A stretch of 64,000 nt of DNA from Methylococcaceae bacterium (lineage in GTDB: Bacteria; Pseudomonadota; Gammaproteobacteria; Methylococcales; Methylomonadaceae), in the NCBI GenBank assembly GCA_030693065.1, contig JAUYBL010000029.1, forward strand, positions 1-64,000. The letters are read 5' to 3'. This document shows positions 33,682 through 42,179 of this stretch, piece after piece. The translations under genes were made by a program, and so were the position numbers. The notes under the pieces are model-generated. The model ran no database searches and was not told the DNA's origin. It saw nothing but the letters and a program-made list of their open reading frames with translations. The first letter of the stretch is position 1, and each line of letters begins with the position of its first letter.

Positions 33682-35357
33682 AAGATCTTTGGTTTTTTTT
33701 CACCTTATTTAAGCCGCAACGTTTTTGGCTGACATCCGGCTTGTTATTATCATTGCTGACCACTGTTGCGGGGATTGCTCTATTAACACTGTCCGGCTGG
33801 TTTATCAGCTCGTGCGCTATTGCCGGTAGCGTAATTACCTTTAACTTTATGCTGCCTGCCGCGCAAATTCGCGCGCTGGCGATCATCCGCACATTGGGAC
33901 GTTACGGCGAGAGAGTGGTGACTCATGAGGCAACTTTCCGGGCTTTGGCGGACATTCGCAGCTGGTTGTTTCAACAACTGATTCCATTAGCACCGGGGCG
34001 CTTGTCTACTTTACGTAGCGGCGATGTGTTATCCCGCCTGACTGCCGATGTCGACGCATTGGACGCCTTATATTTACGCCTTGTTGCCCCAGTATCAATC
34101 GCAGCTTTCGGTATGCTGGGCGTGGCTCTGTTTTTAGGCATTTATTCCTGGCAAATCAGTCTGGTCACATTAGTTGTGCTGCTGATTGCCGCTGTCTGGG
34201 TGCCATGGCTTTTTAACCGGCTCGGGCAGATGCATGCAGAACGGCTTTTGGTACTGTCTAGCAACTTTAGAATTCGCCAGCTTGAGCTGCTGCAAGGCTT
34301 GGCCGATTTACTGGCCTATCAGGCTTATGAGCGTTTTGCCGATGTACTGGCAGAAGTATCAACACGCATGATTGCTACCCAGCGGCAAAATAATCGCCTG
34401 ACCGCAATTTCTTCGGCGCTCACCTTACTGCTTGGTCAAATTGCCTTGCTAATAGCATTAACAGTTGCTGCGTTGGCTGTTGTCGAAGGCTCGTTGACGG
34501 GCGCAGATGCAGCATTGGTAATTTTTTGCGTGCTGGCTGCATTCGAGTTAGTGACTCCCCTACCACAAGCCATGCAAATGCTGGGTAAAACCCAAAAGGC
34601 AGCTCAACGCATTCGACAAATTGCTGAAATGTCACCGACGGTAGTGCAAGAAAACCCATGGCTCGATTTGCCGGATGGTTGTGATTTACGCCTAGATCAA
34701 GTCAGTTTTCGCTATAACCCGCAACAAAACTGGCTGCTGGATAACATTAGTCTTGATATTCCTCACGGCAGTAAATTAGCCATTGTCGGACCTAGCGGTT
34801 CAGGCAAAACTACTTTGCTGCATTTACTGATGCGCTTTATCGATCCCGTACTGGGTGACATACAACTTGCCGGACAGCCAATTAAGCAGCTAGACCCTGA
34901 CGCCTTGTTAACCCGATTTGGTGTGTTGTCGCAGCGTAGCCAGTTGTTTGCCGCCACCATCAAAGAAAATCTGTTGATTGCCAAACCCGATGCCAATCCA
35001 TTGGAATTAGACGCGGCCATTAATGCGGCGGGTTTGCAGACTTTTGTTCAGCAATTGCCCGACGGTATCAACACTTGGGTAGGCGAAAGCGGCGTGAAAG
35101 TATCGGGCGGCGAAGCAAGACGTATTGCCCTGGCGCGGCTGTATCTTAAAAATGCCCCTATATTGATTTTGGATGAGCCTACCGAAGGATTAGATAGTCA
35201 TACCGAGAACGAAGTTTTTAACGCATTGGCTAAATTTTCAGTGGATAAAACCGTAATTATGGTGACGCATCGCAGTGCCGGATTAGGTCTTGTTGATGAG
35301 ATTTATCAGCTGCAGCAGGGGCGGCTGTTAACAGTTACCCACAGTAACAATCAATAA
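33678..35357 (+). CDS. cydC: Heterodimeric thiol exporter ABC subunit CydC
   Basis: The partner of CydD in the glutathione/cysteine exporter. The 559-residue protein starts MKDLWFFFTLFKPQRFWLTSG, with six membrane helices, then an ATPase domain with Walker A GPSGSGKTT, signature KVSGGEARR and Walker B ILILDEPTEG. The start overlaps the cydD stop by four bases, so the subunits are made in a coupled way. A CTTTTTT run stands shortly after the stop but without a strong hairpin. Confidence 0.94.
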   Translation: MKDLWFFFTLFKPQRFWLTSGLLLSLLTTVAGIALLTLSGWFISSCAIAGSVITFNFMLPAAQIRALAIIRTLGRYGERVVTHEATFRALADIRSWLFQQLIPLAPGRLSTLRSGDVLSRLTADVDALDALYLRLVAPVSIAAFGMLGVALFLGIYSWQISLVTLVVLLIAAVWVPWLFNRLGQMHAERLLVLSSNFRIRQLELLQGLADLLAYQAYERFADVLAEVSTRMIATQRQNNRLTAISSALTLLLGQIALLIALTVAALAVVEGSLTGADAALVIFCVLAAFELVTPLPQAMQMLGKTQKAAQRIRQIAEMSPTVVQENPWLDLPDGCDLRLDQVSFRYNPQQNWLLDNISLDIPHGSKLAIVGPSGSGKTTLLHLLMRFIDPVLGDIQLAGQPIKQLDPDALLTRFGVLSQRSQLFAATIKENLLIAKPDANPLELDAAINAAGLQTFVQQLPDGINTWVGESGVKVSGGEARRIALARLYLKNAPILILDEPTEGLDSHTENEVFNALAKFSVDKTVIMVTHRSAGLGLVDEIYQLQQGRLLTVTHSNNQ

Positions 35358-35514
35358 CTTACAGAGGCTTTTTTAGTGTCGACTCAAAATAGAAAATAAC
35401 TCGTAAGTCATTGATATTTTATATCTTTGTAGGATTGTTTAGTTTTTATACAATTTAACGTAAGGGCAGTAATTACCGCCGTTTACAGGCCAATAAAACA
35501 ATCAATCCACAGAG

Positions 35515-35537
35515 TTATCCACAGCTTTTGTGTATAA
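35515..35537. promoter_or_regulatory. Pair of inverted DnaA-box-like sites
   Basis: A perfect consensus DnaA box TTATCCACA (35515-35523, plus strand) faces a near-consensus TTATACACA (35529-35537, minus strand) with a 5-bp gap. A partial CAATCCACA lies just upstream, and an AT-rich stretch fills 35400-35460. This is in the 237-bp gap between cydC and the convergent host-attachment gene. It may be a DnaA-binding or titration site. No dnaA, dnaN or gidA gene is nearby, so it is not called an origin. Confidence 0.5.
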
Positions 35538-35594
35538 CTGGTTTAAGCGGATAGTTGGATTGAAAGCGCCGTCCTTGGCACAATGATTATCTTG

Positions 35595-36038
35595 TTAAAG
35601 ATGAGGTAGGTATTCTGGAAGGCGGCTACGAATATCAGTCGCATCATGAGTGGTAATATTTTTATCCAACTCCAAAGTCACTAATTTTTTAACTTGCTCG
35701 TTCAAGTGACTGCGAAGCAAACCTAAAAATGAAGGTTCGGCAACAATCACTAACTCGTCAAAATGTTCATCGTTATGTGTTTTTTCCAGAAAAGCCGCAA
35801 CCAAGCGAGCAAAATTATCGGCTTCGTGTTTTTTCGGGTCGGTCTCTTGTTCAAGTGCATGACCGCCGCCCCCAGTACTTTTGATTTTGCCGGGTAGATC
35901 GGAGGTAATATCTCGATCATGCAAGCGATTTTCAGAATTCGTCAGTGTTTCGATTTCTTCTAACGGTGCAGAATGTGTTTTGGCGGTAAAAAAACGTGCC
36001 TGAGTGTTATCTGCAACGACGAGCCAGATTGGTTTCAT
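35595..36038 (-). CDS. Host attachment family protein (eRF1-like fold)
   Basis: This 147-residue protein matches the family annotated from the Agrobacterium attachment protein AtsA: IWLVVADNTQARFF at the start, GKIKSTGGGGHALEQETDPKKHEADNFARLVA in the middle and LVIVAEPSFLGLLR towards the end. The family has an archaeal-eRF1-like fold. Its biochemical role is unsettled, and the name should not be taken as evidence for plant or host attachment here. A palindromic motif lies about 190 bp upstream of its start. Confidence 0.85.
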   Translation of the reverse strand: MKPIWLVVADNTQARFFTAKTHSAPLEEIETLTNSENRLHDRDITSDLPGKIKSTGGGGHALEQETDPKKHEADNFARLVAAFLEKTHNDEHFDELVIVAEPSFLGLLRSHLNEQVKKLVTLELDKNITTHDATDIRSRLPEYLPHL

Positions 36039-36465
36039 GATGATCTCCTGTTAATGAATGGCATTGGTGAGATGAATTGCGGCCAGTTATCTTGAAACAA
36101 GTGATGGCTGAAATCTCATAACCGCAATCTGATTATGAGGCAATAAAGACCATAACAAGCATAAATATCCGGCAACTTCTTTTTAAATTATCACCAATAA
36201 TATTAATTTAATTTATTTCAAACAGAAATAGGTATTCATACCAATATCTTTTTCATATTTTACCCATGCATTTATTTAGTTAATTTAAGTTGGCTAATTT
36301 AAAGGACGTATTGGTGACCGTTAACCGCTTAAATTTGACAATAATGCTAAAGGCGGTAGGTTCAAACTGACAAAAATGCACTGCTTTAAATGTCACCGAC
36401 AAGCTTCTTGGTGATAAATAATCTACGGTGCAAATTTTGATTTTTTGACCAATATGAGGTGATTA
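36039..36465. promoter_or_regulatory. Long AT-rich divergent intergenic region
   Basis: This 427-bp gap between two divergent genes has no ORF of interest. It holds palindromic motif site 2 (36228-36245), a TTGACA hexamer at 36335-36340 without a clear -10 box at the normal distance, and a small TCACC / GGTGA hairpin just before the secreted-protein gene. It probably carries the promoters of both genes. Confidence 0.5.
36228..36245. promoter_or_regulatory. 18-bp palindromic motif, site 2
   Basis: ATAGGTATTCATACCAAT has arms that pair at seven of eight positions around TC. It lies between the divergent host-attachment-family gene and the secreted glycine-rich protein gene. It differs from site 3 (39077-39094) at one base of eighteen. 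Confidence 0.55.
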
Positions 36466-36861
36466 ATGAAACGCCAAGCAATGTTCTCTGCCCTTGCCAT
36501 AATATTTTTAACACCGACGGTTAATGCCTATGTGCCAAATACAGGCGGCGGTGGCGGTGGGGGCGGCGCATGCGCAAAACCAAAATTTAGTCACTTTGTT
36601 CCTGCGGCTAAAGCAGAAGCAAAATCGGGCTCTGAATTTTCTTTTGTGGCGTCTGCCAACACGCACCCCAAAACGATTAAAGTCACCGTTAAAGAAGTGC
36701 CGGTAGAACTAACCGTACCGACGCAATCAGAAAGCGCCTATGTAGTTACCGGCAAACTTCCCGAATCATTAAAAAACACCTTTGCAAGAATTAGCATTAG
36801 CGCTGAGTCATCCGGCCAATGCAAAGGCACGGAAGGTTGGTTGATTAAAATTATCGACTAA
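36466..36861 (+). CDS. Secreted glycine-rich small protein, unknown function
   Basis: I do not recognise a family. The 131-residue product has a signal peptide (ALAIIFLTPTVNAY) and then a run of eight glycines. A Cys directly follows (ACAKPK), and a hydrophilic beta-rich body has a second Cys near the end (GQCKGTEGW), so one disulfide is possible. A strong ribosome-binding site (GAGGTGATTA before the ATG) supports translation. It is followed at 78 bp by a two-gene unit with an HTTM membrane protein in the same orientation and may belong with it. Confidence 0.8.
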   Translation: MKRQAMFSALAIIFLTPTVNAYVPNTGGGGGGGGACAKPKFSHFVPAAKAEAKSGSEFSFVASANTHPKTIKVTVKEVPVELTVPTQSESAYVVTGKLPESLKNTFARISISAESSGQCKGTEGWLIKIID

Positions 36862-36939
36862 ATGGCAAATGCAAAGTAACGGTATTAACGGGGTCATAAG
36901 GTGTGGCGTCGGTCACATTGATAAATTAAGACTCAGTTT

Positions 36940-37542
36940 ATGACTCAACGCTTGATACCGTTGCTTTGCTCGTTCCACATGCTAGCCATCTTATGGTGGG
37001 CTCTGCCCCGGAACTTTGAAACCCTTGAATACGAAAACGCTTATCAGCATACGTCGCTGTTTGCCTGGGAAGAGCCACTGCTAAATGCCGGTAAACTCAG
37101 CCCAAACAACCCGATACGATTATTGCTAAACCATTACATTAATTTGACCGGAAGCCAGCAATATTGGGATTTTTTTGCCCCTGCCACGCCTAAGTTCCAC
37201 CAATATTTATCTATTTGTTACGACACCATAAACAATCCGCGACAAGGCAATATCAGCTGCACGTCCTCGCCCTTATTCACCAATTTAAACTTAGAATTTA
37301 AAAGCGTTAGCCTTGTTAACGTCACGGACAGTCGCCTGTATCGCTTGACTGAAAACCTAGCCACATTGAATGATCCACAACTATTTCAAGCATTCACGCG
37401 TTATTACCAACACCAAAACATAACTCATCAAGGCTCATCACCAGTGTTGGTTTTGCACCTATTTGAATTAGCCCCAGGACTTAAAGGTTTACCAAGCGTC
37501 GGTTATCAAATGGATAAGTTGTTATATTCGGAAGTCGAGTAA
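36940..37542 (+). CDS. Hypothetical protein with an N-terminal membrane anchor, partner of an HTTM protein
   Basis: No confident family. The 200-residue protein starts with one hydrophobic segment (LIPLLCSFHMLAILWWALP) and continues as a soluble domain, probably outside the cytoplasm. The segment QQYWDFFAPATPKFHQYLS resembles the W-x-FFAP-x-P pattern of small proteins coded beside HTTM/SdpB-type genes. Its stop codon overlaps the start of the HTTM gene (TAATGG), so the two are translated together. A role as accessory subunit of the HTTM protein is inferred from this coupling. Confidence 0.75.
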   Translation: MTQRLIPLLCSFHMLAILWWALPRNFETLEYENAYQHTSLFAWEEPLLNAGKLSPNNPIRLLLNHYINLTGSQQYWDFFAPATPKFHQYLSICYDTINNPRQGNISCTSSPLFTNLNLEFKSVSLVNVTDSRLYRLTENLATLNDPQLFQAFTRYYQHQNITHQGSSPVLVLHLFELAPGLKGLPSVGYQMDKLLYSEVE

Positions 37543-38447
37543 TGGAAAAAATGTGGCACTACTTTTGGTTTAAACCGGTTGATGTCAGGCAATTTGCTAT
37601 TTTGCGCATAAGTTTTGGCTATCTGTGCGCCGTGTATTTGGTGCAATTATTACCCTTGGTAGACGCTCACTTTAGTGGCAACAGTTGGTTGGCAAACGTG
37701 CAACTTCCTAAGTTATTAAATTGGGGAACTTGGTCGCTTTTTAACCTGCCGGTCGGCAGTTATAGCGCTCTATATAGTTATGCTGTCCTCATATCAGGGA
37801 TAGGCGCGGCCATTGCTATGATGGTTGGTTGGAAAACCCGGAGCTCAACGTTTATTACCTGGCTGGTACTGGCGTCGCTGTGGAATAAAAACCCGCTGCT
37901 GTTGGATGGCGATGATGCAGTATTAAAAGTGATGGCGTTTTATTTGCTGTTAACACCTTGCGGCGAGGCTTGGTCCATTGACGCGCAACACAATAAATTG
38001 CCGACAGAAGCCGCGGTTTGGCCCTTGCGGCTAATACAATTTCAAATTGCATTAATCTATTTTGTTTCCGGCTGGGTTAAATTCCATAGTGCAGAGTGGT
38101 TGGACGGATCAGTTTTACAATATGTAATGAGCCACCCGCATTATTCCCGATTCGACTGGTCTGGCTATTTTAAAAGTGCCTGGTTCGTTGGCATGCTAAG
38201 CGTATTAGCCGGCATCATACGTTGGTGGGAATTGCTGTTTGCCTTTTTACTGCTCAATAGCTATTTGCGACGATTATCGCTAGTGCTTGGCGTCATGTTT
38301 CATATTGGTTTACTGGTAACCATGAACCTGCGTTGGTTTCCAATCATCATGCTGGCCTTATACCCGGCTTTATTGTCGAGCCATGACTTTAGGCGTTTTT
38401 TGCAGATCAGCACTTTTAACAAAAATGCCAAATCTTGCTCAAATTAA
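37542..38447 (+). CDS. HTTM-domain (vitamin-K-dependent carboxylase-like) membrane protein
   Basis: This 301-residue protein has about seven to eight membrane helices. It shows the horizontally transferred transmembrane (HTTM) pattern: an FAILRISFGYLCAVYLVQL first helix, WLVLASLWNKNPLLLDGDDAVLKVMAFYLLLTPCGEAWSI in the middle, and QIALIYFVSGWVKFHSAEWLDGSVLQY. The family includes vitamin-K-dependent gamma-carboxylase relatives and the SdpB protein of the Bacillus SDP toxin system. The reaction here is unknown. It is coupled to the upstream gene and ends 32 bp from convergent hsp20. Confidence 0.85.
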   Translation: MEKMWHYFWFKPVDVRQFAILRISFGYLCAVYLVQLLPLVDAHFSGNSWLANVQLPKLLNWGTWSLFNLPVGSYSALYSYAVLISGIGAAIAMMVGWKTRSSTFITWLVLASLWNKNPLLLDGDDAVLKVMAFYLLLTPCGEAWSIDAQHNKLPTEAAVWPLRLIQFQIALIYFVSGWVKFHSAEWLDGSVLQYVMSHPHYSRFDWSGYFKSAWFVGMLSVLAGIIRWWELLFAFLLLNSYLRRLSLVLGVMFHIGLLVTMNLRWFPIIMLALYPALLSSHDFRRFLQISTFNKNAKSCSN

Positions 38448-38479
38448 CAAGGAAGCCGTGCCTGAAATAACTTGTGAGG

Positions 38480-38962
38480 CTATTTAACCTCAATAGTTTT
38501 ACGTTTGGTTTTTTCAGTTTTTGGAATAATTACTTTTAATATGCCATCGGCAAAAGAGGCTTTGGCGTTATCGCCATCCACATTTTCCGGTAACGACAAG
38601 ACGCGTTGAAAATCACCTCGCGTTATCTCACGATGAAAATACTTGCCTTTTTCTTCCTTCTTCTCTTGTTTGGTTGACGCACGAATGGTGATGGTCTGAT
38701 TATTGATGGTGATATCCAGATCGTCCTTTTTGACACCCGGCAGTGCAGCTTGAATCTCTATCTCTTTGTCATGATCAAGGATGTCGACTTTGGGAAAGCC
38801 TTTCTCTAAGCCCGTCGGCACATTCCAGTCTAACAACCGAGGCCATCTGCGCGAGAGAAAATCATCAAAAAAATGATCAAATTCATCGAATGAAATTAGC
38901 CCTGTACTTGATGGTGTAGAGACCACATCTTTATTTTTTTGCTTATCTTTATCGTTAGACAT
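38480..38962 (-). CDS. Hsp20-family small heat-shock protein
   Basis: This ATP-independent holdase binds unfolding proteins. The 160-residue protein has a variable N-terminus, then an alpha-crystallin domain (about 50-150) from FPKVDILDHDKEIEIQAALPGVKKDDLDITI, including REITRGDFQRVLSLPENVDGDNAKASFADGILKVIIPK. A GGAGA ribosome-binding site stands five bases before the ATG. Palindromic motif site 3 lies 115 bp upstream. Confidence 0.95.
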   Translation of the reverse strand: MSNDKDKQKNKDVVSTPSSTGLISFDEFDHFFDDFLSRRWPRLLDWNVPTGLEKGFPKVDILDHDKEIEIQAALPGVKKDDLDITINNQTITIRASTKQEKKEEKGKYFHREITRGDFQRVLSLPENVDGDNAKASFADGILKVIIPKTEKTKRKTIEVK

Positions 38963-39076
38963 TATATTCTCCGCAAGTATTCAAAATAAAATACCACCCA
39001 TACTCAAATTAATTAAATGAGCACATGGTAGAAATTCCAGGCGTTATTATTTTGAGTGGGAAAATAAATAAAAGAT

Positions 39077-39094
39077 ATTCGTATGAATACCTAT
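39077..39094 (-). promoter_or_regulatory. 18-bp palindromic motif, site 3 (upstream of hsp20)
   Basis: Read on the minus strand the site is ATAGGTATTCATACGAAT, 17 of 18 bases identical to the site at 36228-36245. It stands 115 bp before the hsp20 start in the gap between the histidine kinase and hsp20. Confidence 0.55.
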
Positions 39095-39149
39095 GCCGGT
39101 CTGTCAATAATTACTGGTGCTATTTATTATAAAACACACCAACAACAGC

Positions 39150-42100
39150 TCAGTTTTGCTGAATGGGTAGCGTGAAATAAAACGTGGTGCCTTTGCCAGG
39201 TTGACTATCGAAATTCAAGGTTCCGTCATGGGCTTCAACAAGTGAGCGACTGATGGATAAGCCCATGCCCATACCATTGGTCTTGGTGGTATAAAACGGC
39301 ATTAATATTTTTTGCTGTTGCTCTAAATCAATCCCAGGCCCATTGTCCTTAACACTGACCTGTAAACCATTATTGGCCGTCAATTGACTTAAAATGGTTA
39401 CATGCCGATGCTGTTGTGCGGGCAGATATTTTAAGGCGTCGATGCTGTTGCGGATCAGGTTTATGATGACTTGCTCAATTTGTACTTGATCGACATGGAC
39501 CAACGGCAAATTATGTTGCAGCACCAATATTAGCTCGATATTATTTTTTTTAAGGTCGGCCGCACATAGGCTGGCAGCCTCATGAATCAAGGTATTAATA
39601 TTGTGACTTGATCGATGTTTGGCATGTGATTTCACAAACTCCCTCATTCGATGAATGATCTGCCCCGCTCTTAAAGCCTGCTGCTGGGTTTTGATTAAGA
39701 TTTCAGACAGCGCCACCAGATCAGGGTTTTCAGCATTAATAAGATTTAAACTGACCTGCGTGTAACTGGAAACGGCTACCAATGGTTGATTAACTTCATG
39801 CGCAATGCCAGAAGCCATTTCGCCCATCAAGCCAAGCCGCGTGACATGAGCGAGTTGATCCAAATGCTCTTTGTCTTGTTGTTCCTGGTGTTTACGCCGA
39901 CTCACATCTCTTACAATGCAGGTAAAGTAATTCGTCTCATCAAGTGAATATTCAGCTATCGACAGTTCCAACGGCACGATAGAACCATTTTTATGGAACC
40001 CTTCAATTTCCTGAATTTGACTGGCACTTTTTTCTGAAATGGGCGTGCCTCTATAATTCATGGTTATGGGCAATGACGGTATCAGCTTACTAATGCCGCA
40101 TCCAACCAGCTCCTCTGGTTTATAGCCAAAAATAGTTTCTACTGCTGTATTAGCCGACACCATGATGTTGCCCATGTCGATAGTAATAATACCTTCCACT
40201 GAGGCATTAAAAATGGCATTAAGTTTGGCTTCAATTTGTTTGAGCTGGGTGACATCGTAAAGTATTACCAAATGTTCATGCGCAGAATTGATAATCTCAG
40301 CGTCAGAAATGATCACAGTTTTGATGCTGTTGTTTTTGCAGCGAATAACACATTCCATGGGCAAAGACTCGGCCTGATCCTTTCTCGCTTTTTCCAGTGC
40401 CGTTTGCCACGTCGTCGTTACCCACTGCCGATAATCTGGATCGGGGTAGGCTTTTGGCCACCAATCCGCCACAGTGGGAATATCAGATAAGTTGTAGCCA
40501 AAGGTTTTTACAAACGCCGGATTCAGAAAAGTAATGTTCAGATACTCGTCGTTCAATGCCATCGGCACCGGGGAGGCTTCAATAATCGAACGGAATTTTG
40601 CCTCGCTGGCTTTTAGCTCAGCTTCCATAGCCTTGCGGTCGGTGATGTCACGGCAAAATACACAAAACTGCTGAAATTCAGGTAAAAAGGCGACCGATAT
40701 TTCAACATCAATGATGTGCCCATCTTTATGACGGTGTTGGGTTTCAAATCGGTCGTAACCCTCGGTAATTACTTTTGCAAAATGCACATTTATTTGTTCA
40801 GTGCTTTCCTGTGCTTCAAATTGAGTGATGGACATATTCGTCAATTCATCAATCGAATATCCGCTTATTTGTGCGTAAGCTTGATTAACTTGTACCAGGT
40901 TACTCATCAAATCAACGATCCAAAATCCATCCAGGGATATATCAATCATCGCTTTGAGCTGCATTAAGACCCGCTCAGCCTGCTTGCGCTCGGTGATATT
41001 TAAATGCCTAACCACAACCCCGCGACGTGAACCTTGCAGTGGCGTAACTGTCATATAAAACCAGAGTTGTTTATTCGGCGTTTGGCAAGGATACTCTAAA
41101 GAGAATGCTGCTTGCTCGCCGTTAAGCACTGCCTTAATTCCCTTGTAAGCGGCGCTGGCCTCGTCGCCATAAGGTTGATTAACAGCCTGTTTACAGACAT
41201 CCAGATAATTGATGCCCAGCATATCGTTGGATTCCGGCCAACCATTTTCCTTGGCAAAGCTCCGCCATGCCTTATTAACCGAAATAATCACACCCTGTGC
41301 ATCCAGTACGGCAATCTGCGACGTTAATGAGTCAAGAATGCTGGCATTCAAGGCATCACTGTCGCGCAGTTTTTCCTCCATCAGCTTGCGCTCCGAAATA
41401 TCGGCATGCGTGCCGATCAGGCGCAAGGGTTTACCTTCTTCACTACGGCTAACAACCATACCGCGGGCAAGTATCCATTTGTAGCTGCCATCCTTGCTTC
41501 TAACCCGATACTCGTTGCTGTAAGCGGGAATTTTGCCTTCAAGATAATCACGCATAACAGCTATAGCAGCTTCTTTGTCATCTGGATGGAGACGCTTCTC
41601 CCATTCATCCAAATTGTTGCCGACCTCATCTTCTGTAAAGCCTAGCATTTCCTTCCAGCGCTTAGAAAAAAACACTGTGTTATTAACCACATCACAGTCC
41701 CATACGCCATCACCAGCACCTTCAATAGCAAATTTCCAACGATATTCGCTTTCTCTTAGAGCCTCTTCCACCGCTTTTCTTTGTTGTATCTCAGCGTGCA
41801 GTTGTGCGGTACTGGGAAGCGACAAGGCGCGTGGAATAATCCACAGCATCATTGCCGCTGCGACGAGCGAAATAATCGCGGTAATGCCTTTAACAAAGCC
41901 ATCCAGCCAGTATAAAGGCAACCAAATTGTGATTGCCGACAATAAATGCGTGGTGCCGCAAGCAACAATAAAGCCGGCAAACAGGCCAACCAGCCATGGA
42001 TAGGGCAAGTCTTTGCGCTGCCTAATAAAATAGATAAGAAACAGTGGAATTGAGTAATAGGAAAGCGTGATCAGCAAATCAGCAATGACGTGCAGCCAAA

Positions 42101-42179
42101 GTAACCCTGGACTCCACGCCAAGCAATAGCCATGCGGAATAAAATCTTTAATACTAAAAAGGTCATTCATTGACGGCAA
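39150..42179 (-). CDS. Multi-PAS histidine kinase with an ETR1-like ethylene-binding N-terminal domain
   Basis: This 1009-residue membrane kinase has three helices at about 27-118 that match the plant ethylene receptor ETR1. The seven residues known to be essential for ethylene/Cu(I) binding in ETR1 (Asp25, Tyr32, Ile35, Pro36, Ile62, Cys65, His69) have counterparts at Asp34, Tyr41, Ile44, Pro45, Ile71, Cys74 and His78, with identical spacing. Five PAS domains follow (about 140-780, the last FixL-like), then a HisKA domain with His794 (GIAHEVNQP) and an ATPase domain (NLIRNSIDA; DNGPGID; GMGMGLSIS). The N-terminal 17 bp overlap the response-regulator gene. Ethylene binding is a strong inference, not shown. 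Confidence 0.9.
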   Translation of the reverse strand: MPSMNDLFSIKDFIPHGYCLAWSPGLLWLHVIADLLITLSYYSIPLFLIYFIRQRKDLPYPWLVGLFAGFIVACGTTHLLSAITIWLPLYWLDGFVKGITAIISLVAAAMMLWIIPRALSLPSTAQLHAEIQQRKAVEEALRESEYRWKFAIEGAGDGVWDCDVVNNTVFFSKRWKEMLGFTEDEVGNNLDEWEKRLHPDDKEAAIAVMRDYLEGKIPAYSNEYRVRSKDGSYKWILARGMVVSRSEEGKPLRLIGTHADISERKLMEEKLRDSDALNASILDSLTSQIAVLDAQGVIISVNKAWRSFAKENGWPESNDMLGINYLDVCKQAVNQPYGDEASAAYKGIKAVLNGEQAAFSLEYPCQTPNKQLWFYMTVTPLQGSRRGVVVRHLNITERKQAERVLMQLKAMIDISLDGFWIVDLMSNLVQVNQAYAQISGYSIDELTNMSITQFEAQESTEQINVHFAKVITEGYDRFETQHRHKDGHIIDVEISVAFLPEFQQFCVFCRDITDRKAMEAELKASEAKFRSIIEASPVPMALNDEYLNITFLNPAFVKTFGYNLSDIPTVADWWPKAYPDPDYRQWVTTTWQTALEKARKDQAESLPMECVIRCKNNSIKTVIISDAEIINSAHEHLVILYDVTQLKQIEAKLNAIFNASVEGIITIDMGNIMVSANTAVETIFGYKPEELVGCGISKLIPSLPITMNYRGTPISEKSASQIQEIEGFHKNGSIVPLELSIAEYSLDETNYFTCIVRDVSRRKHQEQQDKEHLDQLAHVTRLGLMGEMASGIAHEVNQPLVAVSSYTQVSLNLINAENPDLVALSEILIKTQQQALRAGQIIHRMREFVKSHAKHRSSHNINTLIHEAASLCAADLKKNNIELILVLQHNLPLVHVDQVQIEQVIINLIRNSIDALKYLPAQQHRHVTILSQLTANNGLQVSVKDNGPGIDLEQQQKILMPFYTTKTNGMGMGLSISRSLVEAHDGTLNFDSQPGKGTTFYFTLPIQQN

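Noticed and set aside
35358-35594. Chromosomal origin of replication
   Set aside because: Two or three DnaA boxes and an AT-rich stretch are not enough, and none of the usual origin neighbours (dnaA, dnaN, gidA, parA) is present.
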